This document shows positions 6,960-15,100 of a stretch of DNA of 64,000 bases, in pieces. Source of the DNA: Cellulosimicrobium arenosum (GTDB taxonomy: Bacteria > Actinomycetota > Actinomycetes > Actinomycetales > Cellulomonadaceae); NCBI RefSeq assembly GCF_014837295.1, contig NZ_JACYHB010000003.1, positions 310,001 to 374,000 of the forward strand, read 5' to 3'. The notes beneath the pieces were generated by a model. That model saw only the letters and a program-made list of their open reading frames with translations, made no database searches and had not been told where the DNA came from. Within the stretch, counting starts at the first letter, position 1. Every line of letters starts with the position of its first letter. Both the position numbers and the translations under genes were made by a program.

Positions 6960-7940
6960 ATGACCCGACGTACCACCCGCACGTTCACGGTCGGCGCGGC
7001 GCTCGCCGTCTCCGGCCTCGCGCTCGCCGCCTGCTCGGACAGCACCGGATCGGGAGGCGGAGGCGACTCCGCGGACTTCCCGGAGGACGACGTGACGCTG
7101 ATCGTCCAGGCCGACGCCGGTGGCGGCTCCGACCTCACGTCGCGCGCGCTCGCCACCGAGCTCGAGCCCGTCCTGGGCGTGTCGATCGTGGTCGAGAACC
7201 GACCGGGAGCGTCCGGCTCGACGGCGATGCAGTACGTCGCCGGGGAAGAGCCCGACGGCTACACCATCGGCTTCTCACCCGTCGAGATCTCGATGCTCGG
7301 GCACGAGGGCTACGACGTGGACCCGGCCGACTACGACTTCCTGGGTCAGATCATGCTCGCCCCGGGCGTGCTGGTCGTCCCCGCCGACAGCCCGTACGAC
7401 ACCCTCGAGGACTTCGTCGAGGCGGGCCAGGACCAGTCCCTCTCGGTCGCGAACTCGGGCGCCGGCTCCATCTGGGAGATCGCGGCGTTCGGGCTCGCGG
7501 ACGCGACGGGCGCCCAGCTCGACCCCGTGCCCTTCGACGGCGGCGCCCCGGCGCTCGCCGCGGCCGTGGGTGGTCAGGTCGACGCGGCCGTCGCCGGCGC
7601 CGGCGAGGTGTCCGCCGCGGTGGACGACGGCCAGGTGAAGGCTCTGGCCGTCTTCCACGACGAGCCGTACCCGGACCTGCCCGACGTCCCGACCGCGGCG
7701 GACGCAGGGTACGAGGACCTCGAGTTCGGCGGCTGGGGCGGCATCTACGCGCCGGCCGGTCTGCCGGACGACGTGCGCTCGACGCTCGAGTCCGGCATCG
7801 AGGAGGCGGCGACGTCCGAGGGCTTCGAGGACACCGTCACCAAGTCGGGCAACCTCGTCGTCTACAAGTCCGCCGACGAGTTCACCGACTTCGTGAACTC
7901 GGAGTACGACCGGTTCGGGACGCTGCTCGGTAACGGCTGA
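6960..7940 (+). CDS. tctC: Tripartite tricarboxylate transporter substrate-binding lipoprotein (TctC/Bug)
   Basis: 326 residues with a lipoprotein signal ending LALAAC (Cys25), then a linker and the TctC/Bug fold. Typical segments are VTLIVQADAGGGSDLTSRALA, VVENRPGASGSTAMQYVA and DVPTAADAGY. It captures a carboxylated substrate outside the cell and hands it to the TctAB membrane subunits encoded next; its stop overlaps the TctB start by one base. The ligand, probably an organic or sugar acid, cannot be read. A GGGAG site precedes the ATG. Confidence 0.9.
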   Translation: MTRRTTRTFTVGAALAVSGLALAACSDSTGSGGGGDSADFPEDDVTLIVQADAGGGSDLTSRALATELEPVLGVSIVVENRPGASGSTAMQYVAGEEPDGYTIGFSPVEISMLGHEGYDVDPADYDFLGQIMLAPGVLVVPADSPYDTLEDFVEAGQDQSLSVANSGAGSIWEIAAFGLADATGAQLDPVPFDGGAPALAAAVGGQVDAAVAGAGEVSAAVDDGQVKALAVFHDEPYPDLPDVPTAADAGYEDLEFGGWGGIYAPAGLPDDVRSTLESGIEEAATSEGFEDTVTKSGNLVVYKSADEFTDFVNSEYDRFGTLLGNG

Positions 7941-8548
7941 TGACCTCCGCACGCAGCGCACACGGCGGTGCCGCCCCGTCCGAGCAGGACGGGGCGGTGC
8001 CCCTCGCCGACCCGGAGCCCACCGCGGGCCCCGCGTCCGACGCGACCGCCCGGCCCGATCTCGGGGCAGGCGCGCCCACCGACCCGGACCCCGCACCGCC
8101 GGCGCCGCCGTCGCGCCGGCTCGAGGTCGCCTCCGCCCTGGTCTCGCTCGTCCTGCTGGCAGGGCTGGCGTTCCTGGCCCGGCGCATCGAGCTGCGGACC
8201 GAGACGGGCGGCATCGACCCGCGCTGGTGGCCCGAGCTGCTCGGCACCGTCGGCGCCGTGCTCGCGGTCGCGCTCCTCGTCGTCGCCCTCGTCCGTCCGT
8301 CGGACCGCGGTGATCTCGAGGCGACGACCCGCACCGGCTACGTCCGTCTGGGCGCGTCGGTCGCCCTCACGGTGGGGTACCTCCTGCTCTGGCCGCTCGT
8401 CGGCTTCCTGGTCGCCACGCCGATCTACCTGCTCGCCCTGATCCTCCTGTTCGGGGGACGCGGCTGGCGCACGCTGATCGGCTTCCCGGTCCTGACGACC
8501 GCCTTCATCTACCTCCTCTTCCACACGCTTCTCGAGGTGCCGCTGTGA
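7940..8548 (+). CDS. tctB: Tripartite tricarboxylate transporter small membrane subunit (TctB)
   Basis: 202 residues. The first 55 residues are a Pro/Ala-rich, probably cytoplasmic extension longer than in most TctB proteins. Four hydrophobic segments follow, and GGIDPRWWPELLG matches the conserved region after the first TctB helix. Its start shares one base with the TctC stop, and its end overlaps TctA by four bases, so the three are translationally coupled. Confidence 0.85.
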   Translation: MTSARSAHGGAAPSEQDGAVPLADPEPTAGPASDATARPDLGAGAPTDPDPAPPAPPSRRLEVASALVSLVLLAGLAFLARRIELRTETGGIDPRWWPELLGTVGAVLAVALLVVALVRPSDRGDLEATTRTGYVRLGASVALTVGYLLLWPLVGFLVATPIYLLALILLFGGRGWRTLIGFPVLTTAFIYLLFHTLLEVPL

Positions 8549-10071
8549 ACGTCCTCGTCGACGGACTCTCCCCGCTGCTCGACCCGACGGTGCTGGTCTG
8601 CCTCCTCGCCGGTCTGCTGGTGGGCACGCTCGTCGGTGCCTTCCCGGGTGTGACGGGCTCGATGGCCGTCGCCCTGGCCTCCGGGTTCACGCTCACGCTC
8701 GAGCCGGTGCAGGGCCTGGCGGTGCTGCTGACGATCTACGTCGGTGCCAACTACGGCGACCGCATCCCCTCGATCCTCGTCAACACCCCCGGCACGCCGG
8801 CCGCGATCGCGACGACCCTCGACGGCTATCCGCTCGCGAAGCAGGGCAAGGCGGGCCTCGCGCTGGTCGCGTCGTCGTTCGTGACGACGGGCGGCATCCT
8901 CGTGTCGATGGCGGTGTTCCTCGTCGCCGCACGACCGATCGCGCAGATCGCGCTCGAGTTCGGGCCCGCGGAGATGTTCGCGCTCGTCGTGTTCGGCCTC
9001 ACCGTCATGATCTCGATCTCCTCGAAGTCGATCCTCAAGGGCGTCATCGCCGGGATCGTCGGCCTCGCGATCGCGACCGTGGGCCGGGACCCGATCACGG
9101 GGGACGAGCGCTTCGTCTACGGGGTCAACGACCTGAACTCGGGCCTGCCGTTCATCGCCGTCATCATCGGCCTGTTCGGGATCGCCGAGCTGTTCGACCA
9201 GCTGCTCACGCACCGCGAGCAGTCGGTACGGCCGATCTCGGCGCTCGGCCGGTGGTGGCCGACCCGCGGCGAGCTCAAGCAGATGCGCAAGCCGTTCGCG
9301 CTCGGCTCGGTCATCGGGACGGTGGTCGGCGTGGTCCCCGCGGCCGGTGGCGACATCGCGGGACTCATCGGGTGGGACCGTGCCAAGCGGCTGTCCAAGC
9401 AGCCGGAGAAGTTCGGCAAGGGATCCCTGGAGGGTCTCGCCGCCGCGGACACGTCGTCGAGCGCGACGCTCGGCGGGTCCCTCACGACGACCATGGCGCT
9501 CGGCATCCCGGGCGACTCGGTCATGGCCGTGATGGTCGGCTCGATGGTGATCTGGGGCCTGCAGCCCGGACCGTCGCTCTTCACCGACAACCCCGACCTC
9601 GTCGTGACCATCGCGACGATCATGATCCTCGCGACCGTCCTGTCCCTCGGGATCAGCCTCGTGCGCATGCGCGGCATGGTGAGGCTGCTCGACCTCCCGC
9701 GGCACTACCTGTGGGCCGGCATCCTCATCTTCTGCGTCGTCGGCACCTACACGACGACCAACAACATGTACACGGTCTGGGTCATGCTCGGGTCCGGGGT
9801 CCTCGGCGTCCTCATGAAGCGCACCGGCTTCCCTGCCGGGCCGGTCGTGCTCGGGCTGCTCCTCGGCCCGCTCGCGGAGGCCAACCTGCGCCGGGCGCTG
9901 CTCATCGACGGGCCGTCCTCGCTCGTCACGCAGCCGATCTCCGCGGTGCTGCTCGTGCTCGCCCTGATCGGGCTCGGCACGCCCATCATCGCTCGTGCCC
10001 GCGCGTCCCGCCGGCAGGGTTCCGGTGAGGCGGAGGCGCGCGAGAAGGAGTCGAGCGGGAGCGTCCGGTGA
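8545..10071 (+). CDS. tctA: Tripartite tricarboxylate transporter large membrane subunit (TctA)
   Basis: 508 residues, the normal size for TctA, with about 11-12 membrane segments. Signature blocks are GAFPGVTGSMAVALASG, NTPGTPAAIATTLDGYPLAKQG, VVPAAGGDIAGLIGWDRAK and TLGGSLTTTMALGIPGDS. This is the channel-forming subunit that drives uptake with the proton or sodium gradient. The GTG start overlaps the tctB stop, and its own end overlaps the sialidase-like gene by four bases. Confidence 0.93.
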   Translation: MNVLVDGLSPLLDPTVLVCLLAGLLVGTLVGAFPGVTGSMAVALASGFTLTLEPVQGLAVLLTIYVGANYGDRIPSILVNTPGTPAAIATTLDGYPLAKQGKAGLALVASSFVTTGGILVSMAVFLVAARPIAQIALEFGPAEMFALVVFGLTVMISISSKSILKGVIAGIVGLAIATVGRDPITGDERFVYGVNDLNSGLPFIAVIIGLFGIAELFDQLLTHREQSVRPISALGRWWPTRGELKQMRKPFALGSVIGTVVGVVPAAGGDIAGLIGWDRAKRLSKQPEKFGKGSLEGLAAADTSSSATLGGSLTTTMALGIPGDSVMAVMVGSMVIWGLQPGPSLFTDNPDLVVTIATIMILATVLSLGISLVRMRGMVRLLDLPRHYLWAGILIFCVVGTYTTTNNMYTVWVMLGSGVLGVLMKRTGFPAGPVVLGLLLGPLAEANLRRALLIDGPSSLVTQPISAVLLVLALIGLGTPIIARARASRRQGSGEAEAREKESSGSVR

Positions 10072-11180
10072 CCGGGACCGCCCTGGCCGTGACCGCGGGG
10101 GTCCGACGGTCGTTCGTCGCCGTCGACCACCCGGGCTGGGTCCAGGCGCACGCGTCGAGCGTGCTCGTGGTCGGCGACGAGGTGCTCGTCGCCTGGTTCG
10201 CCGGCACCCGGGAGGGCTCGGACGACAACCGCGTCTGGCTCGCGCGCCGTGGCCGCGGCCCGGACGGCCGCGCCTGGCACGAGCCCGAGATCGTGCTGCC
10301 GGCGCCCGTCGCGCACTGGAACCCCGTGCTGGCGACCGGGCCGGACGGGGCGGTCCGGCTCTTCGTCCGGCGCGGTCCCCGCATCTCCACGTGGTCGACG
10401 TGGGTGTCCCGGTCGGTCGACGCCGGCCGCACGTGGTCCGTCGCCGTGGAGCTCGTCCCGGGCGACGTCGGCGGACGCGGCCCCGTGAAGAACCCGCCGC
10501 TCCTGCTGCCCGACGGCGCGTGGCTGGCCCCCGGCTCCACGGAGGCCTGGGGGGAGGACCCCCGATGGTCGCCGTTCGTGGACCGTTCCGTGGACGGTGG
10601 TGCGACCTGGCAGGCGGCACCGATCCCGCTCGACCGGTCGCGCCTGCGCGGTGCCGGGGCGATCCAGCCGGCGCTCTGGGAGGGGCGCGACGGCGCGGTG
10701 CACGCGCTGCTGCGCAGCACCGAGGGCCACGCGTTGCGGTCCTCGTCGTCCGATGCCGGGCGCACGTGGTCGGTGGCCGAGCCGGTCGACCTGCCCAACA
10801 ACAACTCGGGGCTCACGGTCGTCGCCCTCGGCGACGGCCGCGTCGCGTGCGTCCACAACCCGGTGTCCGCCGACTGGGGTGCCCGCTGCCCGTTGGTCGT
10901 CTCGGTCTCGGAGGACGACGGGGCCACGTGGCGGTACGCCGTCACGGTCGAGGACGGCCGGACGGCGGTCGACGACCGGCCGGGCCTCACGCCGTCGTCC
11001 CCGCTCCCGACCGGAGGCGGCTTCGCACCCGCGGACGACGGCGTCATGACCAGCGGCGTCGGCGAGTACTCCTATCCCGCGGCCGCTCTCACGCAGGACG
11101 CGCTCCTCGTCACCTACACCTGGCAGCGCCGCGGCATCGTCGAGGCGCACGTGCCGGTCGACCTGCTGCGCGCTCGCTGA
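10068..11180 (+). CDS. Sialidase-like (BNR/Asp-box) six-bladed propeller protein, cytoplasmic
   Basis: 370 residues with four Asp-box repeats on the S-x-D-x-G-x-TW pattern: SVDAGRTWS, SVDGGATWQ, SDAGRTWS and SEDDGATWR. This gives a sialidase-like beta-propeller of the kind called predicted neuraminidase. There is no signal peptide, and the gene is translationally coupled to tctA, so it probably acts inside the cell on something the transporter brings in. No clear FRIP-type motif is visible near the N-terminus, so true exo-sialidase activity is doubtful. It may act on another acidic or unsaturated sugar. Family confident, activity open. Confidence 0.75.
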   Translation: MTGTALAVTAGVRRSFVAVDHPGWVQAHASSVLVVGDEVLVAWFAGTREGSDDNRVWLARRGRGPDGRAWHEPEIVLPAPVAHWNPVLATGPDGAVRLFVRRGPRISTWSTWVSRSVDAGRTWSVAVELVPGDVGGRGPVKNPPLLLPDGAWLAPGSTEAWGEDPRWSPFVDRSVDGGATWQAAPIPLDRSRLRGAGAIQPALWEGRDGAVHALLRSTEGHALRSSSSDAGRTWSVAEPVDLPNNNSGLTVVALGDGRVACVHNPVSADWGARCPLVVSVSEDDGATWRYAVTVEDGRTAVDDRPGLTPSSPLPTGGGFAPADDGVMTSGVGEYSYPAAALTQDALLVTYTWQRRGIVEAHVPVDLLRAR

Positions 11181-11261
11181 ACCACCCACCTCCACCCCAC
11201 CGACACGACCGCACACGACCGCACCCGGCGAGACCCGGGCGCCACTCCGGAAGGACCCTCC

Positions 11262-12119
11262 ATGACCGCACGCATCGTCAGCGCCGTCCCCGTCCCGTTC
11301 ACCACGGACGGGACGCTGGACCCCGAGACGTTCGAGAAGTCGCTCGTCGCGATCTCCGCCCACGTCGGTGGTGCCCTGGTCGCGGGCACGACCGGGGAGT
11401 TCCCCGCGCTCGACGACGCCGAACGCGTCGAGCTGTTCCGCCGCGCCGCGCGCGTGCTCGGCACCGACCGTGTGATCGCGCACCTCGGGCACGGCAGCGC
11501 GCACCAGGTCCTGCGGCTCGCCGCCGCGACGGCGGAGCTGGGCATCTCCCGGTTCGCGCTGCTCACGCCGTACTACCTGCCGACGGACGACGACGGCGTC
11601 GTCGACTTCTTCCGTGCGCTCACCGAGGCCCACCCGCAGGCGGACGTCTACGCCTACCTCTTCCCGGAGCGGACGGGGTCCGAGGTCTCGCCCGCCGTCC
11701 TCGCCCGGGTCCTCGCGCTGCCGGGGATGGTCGGGGTCAAGCTGTCGGGCGGTGCCGCGGCGCGGCTGAGCGAGTACGCGGCCGTGCTGCAGCCCGGCCA
11801 GGAGCTCTACTCGGGAGACGACGCGACCTTGCCCGCCGTCCTGGCGGCCGGTGGCACCGGCGTCGTCTCCGGTGTGTCGAGCGCGTTCCCGCAGACCTTC
11901 GCCGCGCTCGCGCGCGCTCTCGACGCCGAGGACCCGGCGGCGGATTCCCTGCAGCGCACGGTCCAGGAGATCGTCCCCCTGGTCGGGCCGACCGTTCCGA
12001 GGCTGAAGGCCGCGATGGCCGCACGGGACGGTGCGCCCTGGGCGTCGCGCATGTCCTTGCCGGCCGTCGATGCCGCGACGCGCACCCGGATCACGGAGGT
12101 GGTCGCCGCCCACCGATGA
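11262..12119 (+). CDS. DapA/NanA-family pyruvate-dependent aldolase or dehydratase
   Basis: 285 residues forming a TIM barrel of the dihydrodipicolinate synthase/N-acetylneuraminate lyase family. Seen are the GTTGEF carboxylate-binding loop (residues 42-47) and the Schiff-base lysine in GVKLSGG (Lys160). The usual YNxP tyrosine region reads YAYLFPER. The lysine is followed by Leu rather than the Asp common in the DapA and NanA groups, so the substrate is probably a different 2-keto acid or sugar acid. A GGAAGGA site precedes the ATG. The gene is 81 bases downstream of the sialidase-like gene, and the two could form a short pathway cleaving an acidic sugar to pyruvate. Confidence 0.8.
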   Translation: MTARIVSAVPVPFTTDGTLDPETFEKSLVAISAHVGGALVAGTTGEFPALDDAERVELFRRAARVLGTDRVIAHLGHGSAHQVLRLAAATAELGISRFALLTPYYLPTDDDGVVDFFRALTEAHPQADVYAYLFPERTGSEVSPAVLARVLALPGMVGVKLSGGAAARLSEYAAVLQPGQELYSGDDATLPAVLAAGGTGVVSGVSSAFPQTFAALARALDAEDPAADSLQRTVQEIVPLVGPTVPRLKAAMAARDGAPWASRMSLPAVDAATRTRITEVVAAHR

Positions 12120-12170
12120 CCCGGAAGGTCCCGAGCCGACGACTCACTCGACGACGAGCAAGGAGTCCGC

Positions 12171-15100
12171 ATGTCTGACCGCACGAGCCGTACGAATCAC
12201 CGCACCAGCCGCACCTCACTCGCCCTGCTGCTCGCAGGCGTCCTCGCCGCCCCTCTGGCGGCACCCGCATCGGCCGACCCGGCGGGGCGGTCCGGGCACA
12301 CCGACCTGGCCGGCCCGACGCCGGCAGCACAGGACTCGCCGACACCGGACCTGCCGGAGCCCTCACCGCCGTTGGCGCCCCTCGACTACGACAACCCCGG
12401 TCTGACGGTGGACCTGGCCCCCGGCCTGTGGGGCGCGCCGCTGCCGATGGACATCGACGGGGACGGGGTGAACGACCTCCTGGTCAACTCCACGGGCAAG
12501 CCCTCGAACGGGCTGTGGTCGTACCGCAACGTCGGTACGAACGAGGAACCGCTGTTCGAGGCGCCGGATCGTCTCAGTGCGGGTCGTGCCGACAGCCACA
12601 TCTCGTACGTCGACGGTGAGCCGGTCGTGACGACGCCGAACCGGGTCTACCCCGACGTCGCGGAGACCGGCTTCCTCGCCGGAGAGGCGATCGGTTTCGA
12701 CGGGACCGTGCACGAGCCGGACCTGCCGGACGGGCGGCTGCGCGGCGACCAGTGGTACATGGTCGACTACGACGACGACGGCGCGCTCGACGTCGTCGTC
12801 GGCGTCGGCGACTGGAGCGAGTACGGCTGGGACGCCGCCTTCGACGACGAGGGGAACTGGACCAACGGGCCCCTGCACGGGTACGTCTACCTCCTGCGCA
12901 ATGCCGGCACGACGGACGTCCCGCGCTACGAGGACCCGGTGAAGATCGAGGCCGCCGGGGACGCCGTCGACGTCTACGGGACGCCGAGCCCGGTCGTCGC
13001 CGACTTCACCGGTGACGGCGACCTCGACCTCGTCACGGGCGAGTTCCGGGACGAGCCCACGTTCTTCGAGAACGTCGGGACGCGGGCCGACCCGCAGTAC
13101 GCGGCCGGGAAGCCGGTGCAGCTCACCGACGGCGGCACGCTCGCGCTCGAGCTCGAGATGATCGTGGTCTCGGCGATCGACTGGGACGGCGACGGCGACA
13201 CCGATCTCGTGATCGGCGAGGAGGACGGTCGCGTGTCGCTCGTCGAGAACACCGGCGACCTGGACGACGGGGCGCCCGTGTTCGAGCCCCCGGTCTACTT
13301 CCAGCAGGAGGCGACGCACGTCAAGGTCGGGGCGCTCTCGACGCCGAGCGGCGTCGACTGGAACGGCGACGGCCGCCAGGACCTCCTGGTCGGGGACTCG
13401 GCCGGGTTCGTCAGCTACGTCGAGAACCTCGGCGGGGACGACGCGACGCCGAGCTGGGCCGCACCCGTGCGCCTGGAGGCGGACGGCACCGTGATCCACC
13501 ACCAGGCCGGTCCGAACGGCTCCGTCCAGGGGCCCGCCGAGGAGAAGTGGGGCTACACGTCACCCACCGCGGCCGACTGGAACGGCGACGGACTGCCCGA
13601 CGTGATCGTCAACGACATCTGGGGCCGCGTCGTCTGGTACGAGAACGTCGGCACGAGGACCGAGCCCGAGCTCGCCGCGGCGCAGCCGGTCACGGTGCAG
13701 TGGGACGGTGCGACGCCGAAGCCGGCGTGGAACTGGTGGGACCCGCAGGGCGACGAGCTCGTCGTGCAGTGGCGGACCACACCGGTGGTGCGGGACATCG
13801 ACGGCGACGGTCTGACCGACCTCGTCATGACCGACCACGAGGGGTACCTCGCGTTCTACGAGCGCGTCGAGACCGACGACGGCCTCGCGCTGAGACCGGG
13901 TGAGCGGATCTTCATCGGCGAGGAGGGCTCGTCGGTGTTCGAGGAGGGTCGCGGCGACGCGGTCGACGCACCCGAGGGCCCGATCCGGATGAACCAGAGC
14001 GAGGACGGGGCGTCGGGCCGGCGCAAGATCGCGATGGGCGACTGGACCGGCGACGGGCGTACGGACCTCATCATCAACGGCACCAACGCCCAGCTCCTGG
14101 AGAACGTCGGCGACGACGACGAGCCCTGGCTCTTCCGCCTCGCCGGGGACATCTCGAACGGGACCCTGGCGGGTCACACCACGTCGCCCGCGCTCGTGAA
14201 CTGGGACGGTGAGGGGCCCGACGACCTGCTGCTGGGCGCCGAGGACGGCGTGCTCTACCTCCAGCCCTGGAACGGCGGAGATCGTCCGGACGACCGCTGG
14301 GGCACCCCGTCCGACGACCCCGCCGACCTCGTCGGCAGCTGGTCGTTCGACGAGGGGGAGGGCCATGTCGCCCAGGACGGCTCCGGCAACGGCAACCACG
14401 GCGTCGTCGACGGTGCCACGTGGGTCGAGGGGCACACCGGCACGGGGCTCCGGCTCGACGCCTTCAACGACTACGTGGACCTCAGCCACACCGTCGCCCC
14501 GTTCCTCGCGGACGCGCCGGGGATCACCGCGTCGGCGTGGGTGCGTCCGGACTCCTTGGACAGCGGTGCCCAGCGCATCTTCGGGTCTCGGATCGACGGG
14601 GGCAGGGCCGGGTTCGAGGTCACGTTCGAGAACGCGAACGCCCGCGCGCGGATCGCGGTGGCCGCACGGAGCGAGAGCGGCGACTCCTACCGCAAGCTCC
14701 GGTTCGACACGCCGAGCATCCACGCGGGCGAGTGGCACCAGGTGACCGCCGTCGCCGACTTCGAGAAGGACCTCGTCCGCCTCTACGTCGACGGCGTCGA
14801 GGTCTCGGCGTCCTCGGACCCGCAGGCCGTCTTCGGTGCCGACGCCTACGACCTCGGGACCCCGAGCCAGCCCGACACCATCGGGCGCAGCCCCGACGGG
14901 TCGAGCTACCTGCGGGGGACCGTCGACGACGTGCAGGTCTACCGCGTCGCACGGGACCAGCGCGACGTGCTGCTCGACCTGGTCGCCGACGAGTCGTCCC
15001 GGTGGGTCGCGACCGGCGACCTCCCGCAGGATCTCGGCGACCAGGTGGTGGCGGCCACCGGCGACGCGCGTGCGTCGCTGGCGGCGGGCGACGATGCGGC

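Noticed and set aside
10068-11180. Sialidase-like protein as a secreted virulence sialidase
   Set aside because: No signal peptide, no FRIP-type motif, and it is translationally coupled to an importer.
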